A stretch of DNA of 48,173 nucleotides from Sphaerisporangium melleum (GTDB lineage Bacteria > Actinomycetota > Actinomycetes > Streptosporangiales > Streptosporangiaceae), in contig NZ_BMNT01000031.1 of NCBI RefSeq assembly GCF_014646695.1, positions 34,524 through 82,696 on the forward strand. Reading direction: 5' to 3'. The notes below the pieces were generated by a model that did no database searches, had not been told where the DNA came from, and saw nothing but the letters and a program-made list of their open reading frames with translations. This document shows, in pieces, positions 8,880 through 16,290 of the stretch (positions within the stretch are counted from its first letter, which is position 1; each line of letters opens with the position of its first letter). The position numbers and the translations under genes are program-made.

Positions 8880-9494
8880 TCAGCCGACGCCGGTGAGGAT
8901 GGTGCGCGCCAGGCCCGCCGCGAAGTCGTCCACATCGCCCGGCGCGCCCGCGTCCCCCACGAACAGCCGCAGGAACGCGCGCTGGTAGCAGGCGCCGAGC
9001 AGCAGCGACGCCGCGGCGTCCGGGTCGGCGTCGGCGCGCACGCGCCCACTGTCGCGCAGAGCCCGGAAGTAGCCGGCGAGCGCCGCCAGCGGCTTGTGCG
9101 GGCCGGCGTCCAGCTTGCGGATCTCCTCGCGGTGGCGCTGGAGCAGCGCGGGCTCGGCGAACAGCGACGAGCCGATGGGAATGCTGGCCTCGTAGAACCG
9201 CGTCGCCGTGCGGGCGACTTCGGCCAGGCACTCCTCCGTCGAACGCCCCTCCGAGTCGGCCGTGAGCCGTGCGATCAGCGGGCCGAGCTTCGGCAGCCGT
9301 TCCTGCAGGACGGCGACGAACAGCTCCTCCTTGCCGCTGAAGTGCCGGTAGAGGGCGGCCTCGGAGATCTCGGCGGCCCGGGCGATCTCCTTGGTGGTCA
9401 CGCGGGCCAGCCCCATCGTGCGCATCAGCCGCTCGGCGGCGTCCAGGATGCGCTCGCGGGTGCGGGCGCCCGCGGCCGTGCGCGACTGCGGCAT
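8880..9494 (-). CDS. TetR/AcrR family regulator
   Basis: This is a 204-residue TetR-family repressor. Residues ~10-60 form the HTH domain (RERILDAAERLMRTMGLARV, then the recognition region EISEAALYRHFSGKEEL). The remainder is an all-helical ligand-binding domain of normal size. It lies directly upstream of the beta-oxidation pair, in the same direction, with a palindromic operator between them. It is also divergent from an NAD(P)H-binding protein across a second, different palindrome (GTGAG-TG-CTCAC). Control of the fatty-acid genes and of itself is likely but inferred. The ATG at 9494 is the clear start because the conserved HTH begins a few residues later. Confidence 0.9.
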   Translation of the reverse strand: MPQSRTAAGARTRERILDAAERLMRTMGLARVTTKEIARAAEISEAALYRHFSGKEELFVAVLQERLPKLGPLIARLTADSEGRSTEECLAEVARTATRFYEASIPIGSSLFAEPALLQRHREEIRKLDAGPHKPLAALAGYFRALRDSGRVRADADPDAAASLLLGACYQRAFLRLFVGDAGAPGDVDDFAAGLARTILTGVG

Positions 9495-9555
9495 CTGGCT
9501 GCTCGATCCTCTCGGAAGATGCGGCTTTCGCCGCGCTATGGAAGGGTACTCATCC

Positions 9556-9577
9556 TACGATGTGAGTGAGTGCTCAC
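9556..9577 (+). promoter_or_regulatory. TACGAT -10 element overlapped by a GTGAG/CTCAC operator
   Basis: A TACGAT -10-like box (9556-9561) is followed directly by GTGAGTGAGTGCTCAC (9562-9577), which contains the palindrome GTGAG-TG-CTCAC and an extra GTGAG half-site. The site sits in the divergent gap between the TetR gene and the NAD(P)H-binding gene and would block the rightward promoter. No convincing -35 box was seen. Confidence 0.5.
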
Positions 9578-9596
9578 CAACCTTTGGGGGACGTTC

Positions 9597-10232
9597 ATGA
9601 AGCTCACCGTCTTCGGCGCCACCGGGCGCACCGGAAGAGAGGTCGTCCAGCAGGCGCTGGACGCCGGGCACCAGGTCACCGCCGTGGTACGCGACCCCGC
9701 CCGCCTTCCCATCAGCCACTCCGCGCTGGAAGTGATCACGGCGGACGTGACCAGCCCCGCCGCGCTGCGCCCCGCGCTGGCGGGCAGAGACGCCGCCATC
9801 TCGGCACTCGGCCCCAACAGCCGCAAAGAGGCGGGCATCGCCGCGGCGGCACTGCACGCGATCGTGCGCGCCATGGAGACCGCCGGCGTGCCGAGGCTGG
9901 TCGTGCTGAGCGCGGCCCCGGTCGGCCCGCTGCCCGAAGGGGAACCCCTGCTCTACCGGGCGGTCGCGCTGCCGCTGCTCAAGCGGATCCTGCGCGACGT
10001 GTACGCCGACCTGCGCGCCATGGAGGAAGAGGTGCGGCGAAGCCCGCTCGAATGGACGATCGTCCGCCCGCCGCGGCTCACCGACAAGCCGCTCACCGGG
10101 GACTACCGGCACGTCGTCGACGGCAACGTCCCGCACGGCCGGTCCATCTCGCGGGCCGACCTCGCCCACGCGATGCTGTCCTTCGTGGACGACCCCGCGA
10201 CGGTGAAACAAGCCGTCGGCGTCGCCCGCTGA
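9597..10232 (+). CDS. NAD(P)H-binding protein (NmrA/flavin reductase-like SDR)
   Basis: This is an atypical short-chain dehydrogenase fold protein. The N-terminal dinucleotide-binding motif is VFGATGRTG (GxxGxxG), followed by VTAVVRDPARL and the central SALGPNS segment. The catalytic Tyr-Lys pair of classical SDRs is not visible, as is usual for the NmrA/biliverdin-reductase-like group. I chose the ATG at 9597 (211 residues), preceded by GGGGGA, over the GTG at 9570, which lies within the operator. It probably acts as a small redox enzyme or redox sensor. Divergence from the TetR gene suggests it is one of that regulator's targets. Confidence 0.88.
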   Translation: MKLTVFGATGRTGREVVQQALDAGHQVTAVVRDPARLPISHSALEVITADVTSPAALRPALAGRDAAISALGPNSRKEAGIAAAALHAIVRAMETAGVPRLVVLSAAPVGPLPEGEPLLYRAVALPLLKRILRDVYADLRAMEEEVRRSPLEWTIVRPPRLTDKPLTGDYRHVVDGNVPHGRSISRADLAHAMLSFVDDPATVKQAVGVAR

Positions 10233-10233
10233 C

Positions 10234-10248
10234 CCGCCGGCCGGGCGG
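10234..10248. terminator. Short GC hairpin between convergent genes
   Basis: CCGCC-GGCCG-GGCGG forms a five-pair GC stem followed by TTCTC. It fills the 25-bp gap between the convergent NAD(P)H-binding gene and the rho paralogue, so it probably serves both strands. Confidence 0.4.
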
Positions 10249-10257
10249 TTCTCAGGA

Positions 10258-11514
10258 TCAGGACGCGGCGATCTGGCGGAGGAAGGCCGCGTTCGACGGT
10301 GTCTCGCGCAGGCGGTCGAGCAGTACGGCGGCGGCCTGCTCGCGGTCCAGGGCCGCCAGCACGCGCCGCAGCTTCCGCACCGCTTCGCGCTCGTCGCCGC
10401 CGAGCAGCAGTTCCTCGCGCCGGGTGCCGGAGGCGGTGACGTCCACGGCGGGGAACACGCGCTGCTCGGCGAGCGCCCGGCTCAGCCGCAGCTCCATGTT
10501 CCCCGTGCCCTTGAACTCCTCGTAGAAGAAGTCGTCCATCCGCGAGCCGGTCTCGGCGAGCGCGGTGGCGATGATCGTGACCGAGCCGGCCCCCTCGGTG
10601 GCCCGGGCGGCGCCGAACAGCCGCTTGGGCAGGTAAAGGGCCGAGGCGTCGACGCCGCCCGACAGGGTCTTGCCGCCGCTCGGCGCGAGGGTGTTGTAGG
10701 CGCGGCCGAGCCGGGTCAGCGAGTCCAGCAGGATCATCACGTCGGTGCCGCGCTCGGCGAGCCGCCTGGCCCGCTCGACCGCCAGCTCGGCCAGTGCCAC
10801 GTGGTCGCGTTCCGGCCGGTCGAAGGTCGAGGCGATCACCTCGGCCCGGCTGGAGCGCTGGAAGTCGGTGACCTCCTCGGGCCGTTCGCCGACCAGCACC
10901 ACCATGAGGTGGACGCCGGGATGGTTGCGGGCGACGGCGTCGGCGATCGCCTTGAGGACCGTGGTCTTGCCGGCCTTCGGCGGCGCGACGATCAGCCCGC
11001 GCTGCCCCTTGCCGATCGGGGTCAGCAGATCGACGACTCGGGTGATCGGCGAGCCGGTCGCAAGGACCAGGCGTTCGTGCGGGTGGACGGGCGTCAGCTC
11101 GGCGAAGTGCGGCCGGGGACGCCCGGGCCGCTCGCCGTCGACCGAGATCACTTCGACGCCCGTGGACGTGGTGCGCGCGGTCACCCGATCGCCGGGGCGC
11201 AGGTCGAGCGCCCTGACCTGCGCCAGGGGCAGGCGCAGGTCACGGTCGCCGGGGAGGTGGCCGTCGGTGCGCAGGAAGGCCGCGCGGTCGCGGACGTCGA
11301 GCAGCCCGCTGACCTCGGTCCGGGCGGCGTTGGAGTCGTCCGCCCGGCGGTTGTTCCTCCTCCGGGCGTCGTCCGCGGGCCTGTCGCCCTTTCCGATCCT
11401 GATGTCTTCCCGGGGCTTGAGGTCCGCGGTGGCCGCGAAGACGTCCGCGAGCGGCGTGCGGGGCGGGGCGGCCGGTGTCTCGACGGGGGCAGGGGGTTCG
11501 ATGGTCATCGTCAT
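10258..11514 (-). CDS. rho: Rho-type transcription termination factor (short paralogue)
   Basis: This is a Rho-like RNA-dependent ATPase/helicase that terminates transcription. The ATPase core is complete: Walker A APPKAGKTT, Walker B MILLDSLTR, the Q-loop SGGVDASAL, and the R-loop with EEFKGTGNMEL, all near canonical Rho. The N-terminal part is unusual. After ~60 low-complexity residues comes a cold-shock-like domain in which the usual DGFGFLR RNA-binding motif reads RAAFLRT, and no N-terminal helix bundle is evident. At 418 residues it is much shorter than typical actinobacterial Rho, which has a long insertion, and it lacks the usual rho neighbours, so it is probably a second copy. The ATG at 11514 follows AAAGGA. 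Confidence 0.9.
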   Translation of the reverse strand: MTMTIEPPAPVETPAAPPRTPLADVFAATADLKPREDIRIGKGDRPADDARRRNNRRADDSNAARTEVSGLLDVRDRAAFLRTDGHLPGDRDLRLPLAQVRALDLRPGDRVTARTTSTGVEVISVDGERPGRPRPHFAELTPVHPHERLVLATGSPITRVVDLLTPIGKGQRGLIVAPPKAGKTTVLKAIADAVARNHPGVHLMVVLVGERPEEVTDFQRSSRAEVIASTFDRPERDHVALAELAVERARRLAERGTDVMILLDSLTRLGRAYNTLAPSGGKTLSGGVDASALYLPKRLFGAARATEGAGSVTIIATALAETGSRMDDFFYEEFKGTGNMELRLSRALAEQRVFPAVDVTASGTRREELLLGGDEREAVRKLRRVLAALDREQAAAVLLDRLRETPSNAAFLRQIAAS

Positions 11515-12210
11515 GGTGGTGTCCTTTGCTGGTGGGGGCGCCGATATGGCGCTGCGAGAGGGCGATGATCGCCGTGGAGAGGGTGGGGAGGGCGCCGCGG
11601 ATCGCGGCAGAGAGCCGGCTCCCGGTGGTCACGCGGCGCGGAGCACGCGCAGCCCCCCCGTACGGATCTCCGCACGGCCGGCTGCGTACCGGCGGACCGC
11701 GTACCTGGCTGGCCGCTGCGTACCGGGCCGCCTACGGATCCGTTCGGCTACGGAGACATGGCTCCGTAGGGTCGGTGCTCCGTCGCGGGTGGGTCCGGAC
11801 GGGAAGCGGAACCTGAATGCCGGGATGCGCACGGGTGGTGGCCCACCGGACGGCCCGGACGATCGGCGACATACCGATGGGTCTCGCCCCTGCACGCAAA
11901 AAGGAGAAGCGGAGTAAGAGGCGGCTCGCACTGAGTGGTGGGGAAGTCCTGATAGAAACCCAGGAAGACGGTCATCCCACCTGAAGAGCCACTTTTACTT
12001 TAACACGCGTACACCGCCGGAGCGCAAGCCCTCGTCTCCGGGCCGCAGACGCTCATGGCGCCCAGGACCAGGTGGCAGAAACGGTTGGCGCCCGGTCCTC
12101 CGGGCATGCCGGAGTGGGTCTGACAGTGAGGTCGAAGCCTCGGGACGGTGCAGGAGAGCGGGGAGAATCTGGCAGGCTGGGCGGATGATCGCGCGGAGGT
12201 GGGGAGACGG
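11515..12210. other. Long non-coding interval upstream of rho paralogue and MBL gene
   Basis: About 700 bp separates the divergent rho paralogue and MBL hydrolase genes. I see no convincing gene: the frames give Arg/Pro-rich shadows without ribosome sites. It holds several TACGGA-containing elements (see 11733-11769) and an AT-richer patch around 11935-12005. A long rho leader, as is known for autoregulated rho genes, is the most economical explanation (inference). Confidence 0.5.
11733..11769. promoter_or_regulatory. Paired CTACGGA palindromes upstream of rho paralogue
   Basis: Two perfect inverted repeats lie close together: ACGGATCCGT (11733-11742) and CTACGGAG-ACATGG-CTCCGTAG (11748-11769, 8-bp arms). 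Both carry the TACGGA core, and a related GTACGGATCTCCG occurs near 11660. The repeated core suggests a regulator binding site rather than a terminator. They lie ~220-255 bp upstream of the rho start codon. Confidence 0.5.
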
Positions 12211-13008
12211 ATGCCGTACCAGCCGATGATGGCCGGCGAGGTCGAGGTGATCCCGCTTCTCGACGCGGTGGGGCCGATGGGCGGCGAGTTGCGCGGCCCG
12301 CTGGGGGAGAAGTTCGTCGGCGGGTCGGCCGAGCACCGGGCGATGCTGCGCGGCGACACCTGGACGCTGCATTTCCGCTGCTACCTGCTGCGCACCCGCG
12401 CCGGGCGGCTGATCCTGGTGGACTGCGGGCTCGGCGGGGCCGACTCGCCCGCGTCGAGCTGGGCGCCGGTGCCGGGGAGGCTGGTGGACGAGCTGGCCGC
12501 CACGGGTGTCGCGCCCGGCGAGGTGGACACGGTCGTGCTCACCCACCTGCACAGCGACCACGCCGCCGGAGCGGTCACCGAAGGGGTGGCGACCTTCCCC
12601 AACGCCCGGCACGTCGTCCAGCGCGCCGAGGTCGACTGGATCGAGGGCGCGGGGCCGAACGCCATACTCGAACGCGTGCTGCGCCCGCTGACCGGCCTGG
12701 TGGACGCGGTGGAGGGGGACGCCGAGGTGGCCCCGGGCGTGTGGGTGCGCGCCGCGCCCGGGCACACCCCCGGGCACCAGGTGGTCGAGACCGGGCCGCT
12801 GACCCTGACCGGCGACGTGATCCTGCACGCCGTGCAGCTCGCCGACCCCGCGATCCGTTACGTCCACGATGAGGATCCCGAGCGGGCGGTGGCGACCAGG
12901 CGAGAGGTGCTGCGCCGGGCCCGCGCGGGTGGCGGGCTGATCGGCTCCGCGCACCTGTCCGAACCCTTCACCCGGCTCTCCGGCTCTCCGGCGGCCGAGG
13001 AGGGGTAG
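12211..13008 (+). CDS. MBL-fold metallo-hydrolase
   Basis: This is a metallo-beta-lactamase-fold hydrolase, with the metal-binding motif THLHSDHAAG near residue 118. An earlier DCGLGG strand and a later APGHTPGHQV segment supply further His ligands. The family includes lactonases (quorum-quenching type), and this size and the N-terminal layout fit that group, but the substrate is uncertain. I chose the ATG at 12211 (265 residues), preceded by a purine-rich GGAGGTGGGGAG. The reading frame extends 63 bp upstream without a ribosome site. The gene stands alone and converges on the MFS transporter gene. Confidence 0.88.
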   Translation: MPYQPMMAGEVEVIPLLDAVGPMGGELRGPLGEKFVGGSAEHRAMLRGDTWTLHFRCYLLRTRAGRLILVDCGLGGADSPASSWAPVPGRLVDELAATGVAPGEVDTVVLTHLHSDHAAGAVTEGVATFPNARHVVQRAEVDWIEGAGPNAILERVLRPLTGLVDAVEGDAEVAPGVWVRAAPGHTPGHQVVETGPLTLTGDVILHAVQLADPAIRYVHDEDPERAVATRREVLRRARAGGGLIGSAHLSEPFTRLSGSPAAEEG

Positions 13009-13076
13009 CCCGCCGAGGAGATTCGCAAGAGCGTCACCGTGCCGGTCTTGGCGATCGCGGGTGAGTGGGACCTGGC

Positions 13077-13170
13077 AGGTGGCGGTTCTCAAGGCCCGTC
13101 GGGAGGCGTCCGGTGGCGGTGCTGAGAGGCCGGCCGGGAGCTCAGGTGGCGGTTGTGAGGCCCGCTCCGG
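13077..13170. repeat. Three imperfect 33-bp tandem repeats at the MFS gene 3' end
   Basis: GGTGGCGGT followed by a variable (T/G)xT(C/G)A(A/G)..GGCC segment begins at 13079, 13112 and 13145, a period of exactly 33 bp. The third copy overlaps the last codons and stop of the MFS transporter gene; the other two lie beyond the stop. The period equals 11 codons. Confidence 0.5.
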
Positions 13171-14521
13171 TGCCGGCCGGCGACTCGGCCCGCGGGTCGG
13201 CCGCTTCCGCGGCCAGGCGTTCGTTCAGCTCGGCGACCAGGCGGCGCGCCTTGCGCCGGTAGCGCAGCACCTGCACGGCGCCGATGGCCCAGATGGGGTA
13301 CTGCACCGCGAACGCCCACCGGTAGGCGGAAAGGCCGGTGCCGCCGGCCAGGTCGAGGGCGATGCCGATGAGGGCGATCAGCGACATGGTGGCGGTGAAC
13401 CCGCCGCCGTTGACGATGCCGGTCGCCACTCCGATGCGGGCCGACGGGTTGAAGGTACGGGCGTAGTCGAACCCGATCATCGACCCCGGACCGTTCCAGG
13501 CGAGCACGACGACGAGCGCGATGAGCAGCCACAGCGGCGCCCGGCCCGGCCACAGCAGCACCGCGCTCCACGCGGCGGCGGTCGAGCAGATCACGATGAG
13601 CACCATGCGGGACCGGTGGAACGGATGCCGGCCGGCCAGGTAGCCGAGCACCGGGCCGACGGCCACGCCGATCAGCGTCAGCGCGGTGAGCAGCACCCCC
13701 GCGGTCGCCGGGCGCAGGCCCTGGCCCTCGACCAGGAAGGGGTAGCCCCACAGCAGCATGAACGCCGCCGCGGACGACTGGGTCGCCGCGTGCGTCCACA
13801 TGCCGAGCCGGGTGCCCGGTTGCGCCCACGCCTCGCGCAGCCGGGGCCGTTCGGCGGGCACGGCCGGGCGGGTGTCGCGCAGGACCGCCGCCACCAGGAT
13901 CAGCGCGAGCACGCCGATCGCGGCGGCGGTGAGGAACGTCGGCGTCCAGCCGTACCGGTGCAGGCTCTGGATGAGCGGCACGGCGGAGGCGATCGCGCCG
14001 AGCTGCCCGAGCAGGCCGGTGAGCTGCACGATCAGCGGGTTGCGCCGCGCGGGGATCGTGACGTTGACCAGTCTGATGACGCTGATGAAGGTCATGGCGT
14101 CCCCGCCGCCGACCAGCACCCGTCCGCCGATGGCCTCCGGCAGCCCGTCGGCCAGGGCGAAGACGAGCTGGCCGCAGGCCATCACCGCGGCGCCGATGAG
14201 CAGCATGCGCTTGGAGCCGAGCCGGTCGACCAGCATCCCGACCGGGATCTGCATCGCCGCGTACACGAGCAGTTGGAGCATGGCGAGCATCGACAGGCCG
14301 GTGGGCCCGATGCCCAGGCGCAGGCTCGCGTCGATGCCGGCCACGCCGAGAGACTGCCGGTGGAAGACGGCGACGGCGTACGCGAAGACGCCGATCGTCC
14401 ACATGATCCAAATACGCTTTGATGTTCTTTCCCCCGCCACGGCGTGGAGTTTACCTTTTGCCCGTTTCCAAACTGTTACCGATACCCCTCCTTGCGCCGC
14501 TGCCCGTCCCGGCTCGCGCAT
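13142..14521 (-). CDS. MFS transporter
   Basis: This is a major facilitator superfamily permease with about 12 hydrophobic segments, beginning at WIMWTIGVFAYAVAV near residue 40. The loop between TM2 and TM3 carries the MFS signature (VDRLGSKRMLL, related to DRxGRR). The C-terminal ~40 residues are charged and cytoplasmic. No diagnostic substrate motif is visible. The start is uncertain: the ATG at 14521 lacks a good ribosome site, while AAGGAGG at 14485-14493 has no usable in-frame start codon at proper spacing. The GTG at 14440 is a reasonable alternative and leaves the first membrane segment intact. The last codons lie in a 33-bp tandem repeat. Confidence 0.88.
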   Translation of the reverse strand: MREPGRAAAQGGVSVTVWKRAKGKLHAVAGERTSKRIWIMWTIGVFAYAVAVFHRQSLGVAGIDASLRLGIGPTGLSMLAMLQLLVYAAMQIPVGMLVDRLGSKRMLLIGAAVMACGQLVFALADGLPEAIGGRVLVGGGDAMTFISVIRLVNVTIPARRNPLIVQLTGLLGQLGAIASAVPLIQSLHRYGWTPTFLTAAAIGVLALILVAAVLRDTRPAVPAERPRLREAWAQPGTRLGMWTHAATQSSAAAFMLLWGYPFLVEGQGLRPATAGVLLTALTLIGVAVGPVLGYLAGRHPFHRSRMVLIVICSTAAAWSAVLLWPGRAPLWLLIALVVVLAWNGPGSMIGFDYARTFNPSARIGVATGIVNGGGFTATMSLIALIGIALDLAGGTGLSAYRWAFAVQYPIWAIGAVQVLRYRRKARRLVAELNERLAAEAADPRAESPAGTGAGLTTAT

Positions 14522-14684
14522 CCGAGCCCATGAGAGACGACCGCCCGGGCGCGGCTCGCCGGGGCCGCGAGACCATGAGGGACCGCGACCCTGCTGTGGA
14601 CCTTGGCCGCCGGCCGGTCCTGGTCCGGGCCCCGGCGGTGAGCCCTCAGGAGACCAGGGTGCGGCCTTCGGTTACGGTCGGGCC

Positions 14685-15173
14685 ATGGCCGAGGTCACGT
14701 CGGACGAGTTCTTCGCCCGGATCAACAAGACGCTGGCGAGCGCCGGCGCGCTCATCACCGATCCGCAGGGCAGGGTGCTGCTGGTCAAGCCCAACTACCG
14801 CGATCACTGGCTGTGGCCCGGCGGGCACGTGGAGGAGGACGAGACCCCCGACGAGGCGTGCGGCCGCGAGCTGACCGAGGAGCTCGGCGTCGCCCTGCCC
14901 GTCGGCCGGCTGCTCGGCGTCCACTGGGTGCCACCGTTCGGCGACCGCCCGCTGCCCATGGTGCACTTCCTGTTCGACTGCGGGGAACTGCCCGGCCCCG
15001 GCGACCTCGTCCTGCAGGAGGAGGAGCTCGACGCGTACGGCTTCTTCGCCGAGGACGAGGTACGGACGCTGGTGCCCGCCTATCTCGTCCGCCGCCTGCG
15101 CGCCGCCCTCGCGGCCCGCCGCGACGGCACCTCCTTCTACCTCACCGGCGGGTCCCCCGACTACCTGACCTGA
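14685..15173 (+). CDS. Nudix hydrolase
   Basis: This 162-residue Nudix-fold pyrophosphohydrolase has the signature GGHVEEDETPDEA followed by RELTEELGV, which matches GX5EX7REUXEEXGU. It hydrolyses a nucleoside diphosphate linked to some group X, and the substrate cannot be told. The ATG at 14685 lacks a ribosome binding site. Instead a TAnnnT element (TACGGT) ends 6 bases before it, the layout of a leaderless actinobacterial transcript. The MazG-like gene follows in the same direction 43 bp downstream with its own similar element. Together they look like nucleotide-pool cleaning functions. Confidence 0.92.
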   Translation: MAEVTSDEFFARINKTLASAGALITDPQGRVLLVKPNYRDHWLWPGGHVEEDETPDEACGRELTEELGVALPVGRLLGVHWVPPFGDRPLPMVHFLFDCGELPGPGDLVLQEEELDAYGFFAEDEVRTLVPAYLVRRLRAALAARRDGTSFYLTGGSPDYLT

Positions 15174-15216
15174 CCTTTCGCAAGGCGCGGCACCGGACCC
15201 GCTAACCTCGCCGGTC

Positions 15217-15546
15217 ATGGACGCCGACATCTGGCAGGACGTCGACCGGCTCGTGGCCTGGCTCGACGGTGCGGCCGTGCTCGCTCCCGACACCGAGCTG
15301 CTGATCCGGCTCATGAAGATCACGGAAGAGGCGGGCGAGGTCGCGCAGGCCGTCGTCGGCGTCCTCGGCCAGAACCCGCGCAAGGGCGTCACCCACACCT
15401 GGGACGACGTCGACGCCGAGCTGTGCGACGTCATCCTCACCGCCATGGTCGCGCTGCGCTCCCGCAACCCCGACGCCGCACGCATCCTCCGTACCCACGT
15501 GACCGCCGTGACCACCCGCGCCCTGCCCCCCACCCCCAAAGCCTGA
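15217..15546 (+). CDS. MazG-like nucleotide pyrophosphohydrolase
   Basis: This 109-residue all-alpha NTP pyrophosphohydrolase has the MazG Mg2+-binding pattern: EEAGEVAQAVVG (ExxE) followed by the second acidic pair in DDVDAELCDVI (ExxD). Single-domain members of this size typically degrade non-canonical dNTPs. The ATG at 15217 has no ribosome site, but a TAACCT -10-like element ends 8 bases upstream, suggesting leaderless translation. A perfect 11-bp inverted repeat lies just downstream, before the convergent small-gene operon. Confidence 0.9.
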   Translation: MDADIWQDVDRLVAWLDGAAVLAPDTELLIRLMKITEEAGEVAQAVVGVLGQNPRKGVTHTWDDVDAELCDVILTAMVALRSRNPDAARILRTHVTAVTTRALPPTPKA

Positions 15547-15572
15547 GCGACACCGCCGGCCGCGCTGAAGTC

Positions 15573-15605
15573 GGTGGCCGTACACTCCACATGCGTACGG
15601 CCACC
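15573..15605. terminator. Perfect 11-bp inverted repeat between convergent operons
   Basis: GGTGGCCGTAC and GTACGGCCACC form a perfect stem around an 11-base loop. The site lies 27 bp past the MazG-like stop and 60 bp past the end of the convergent small-gene operon, the expected place for a bidirectional terminator. It has no U tract, as is common in actinobacteria. Confidence 0.6.
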
Positions 15606-15664
15606 ACCGGTCCGGCCGTGTTGGGGAGTGAGTCACTCAGCGGCCGAGCGGTCCAGGTAAGGCC

Positions 15665-15955
15665 CTACACGGCCTGGCCCAGGAGGATGCGCTCCCACAG
15701 GGCGGCGACGTCCGAGTAGCTCATCCGTACGGTCTGCTTCGTCGGCTGCCCTCGACAGGTGCGCTCGACATAACCGCGGCCGCCGGCCGTGATGAGGTGG
15801 TACACCGTCGGCTGGCACTCGCAGGTCCGGCGCAGCACGCGGCACCGTTCCTCCGAGCGGGTCGCGGGCTGCCAGGCGATGCGTGTAGCGGAGTCGTCCG
15901 CCTCGCATACGTGGGGGCCGCATCCGGGCTTGCCCGCGATCGGGATGGCCGTCAC
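15665..15955 (-). CDS. Cysteine-rich small protein, third gene of an XRE-linked small-gene operon
   Basis: I do not recognise a named family. The 96-residue product has about seven cysteines, spaced in CGPHVCEADD and RCRVLRRTCEC followed by a later TCRG, which suggests metal binding (possibly zinc) or a redox role. The start is the GTG at 15955, which overlaps the stop of the preceding gene as GTGA, so translation is coupled. It is the last of three genes joined by 4-bp overlaps downstream of an XRE regulator. The tight coupling suggests the three products act together. No signal peptide or membrane segment is visible. Confidence 0.7.
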   Translation of the reverse strand: MTAIPIAGKPGCGPHVCEADDSATRIAWQPATRSEERCRVLRRTCECQPTVYHLITAGGRGYVERTCRGQPTKQTVRMSYSDVAALWERILLGQAV

Positions 15956-16290
15956 GACTGCTCCCGAGAAGCGGCGATCGCCACGGCGCAGTCCTCGCAT
16001 GCCATGGGGTCGAGCGCCGTCCAGACGACCGGGTGGCGGGAGATGATCGACACCCAGGCCTCGGCCCGGCATGTCGCGCTGATCTTGATTCCGGGGAGGG
16101 CGATCGCCCAGGGGACGGCGTGCCGGATCGGTGAGGCGGGGACGAACGCCACCGCGTACGGCGGCGGTGGAGCCGCCACTTGGGCGCGGCGACCGGTGGT
16201 GCCGGGGAAGTGGCCGCCTGCCGAGATGTGGGCGGCCGGGGACATGCCGTACGGGTCGCGCGGCTCGCCGGGCTCAGGGTGACTCGTCAT
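15952..16290 (-). CDS. Small hypothetical protein, second gene of the XRE-linked operon
   Basis: The 112-residue product is of unknown function. The first ~35 residues are Pro/Gly-rich and probably flexible. The rest contains YAVAFVPASP and a Cys pair near the C-terminus (MACEDCAVAIA) that could bind metal. The ATG at 16290 overlaps the preceding stop (ATGA) and its own stop overlaps the next start (GTGA), so all three small genes are translationally linked. The family is not recognised by eye. Confidence 0.7.
   Translation of the reverse strand: MTSHPEPGEPRDPYGMSPAAHISAGGHFPGTTGRRAQVAAPPPPYAVAFVPASPIRHAVPWAIALPGIKISATCRAEAWVSIISRHPVVWTALDPMACEDCAVAIAASREQS

Noticed and set aside
11748-11975. 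Short minus-strand frame starting MTVFLGFYQDF upstream of rho
   Set aside because: It has AGGTGGG directly before ATG, but the rest is a low-complexity Pro/Arg sequence over the palindromes with no recognised family. A leader peptide remains conceivable.
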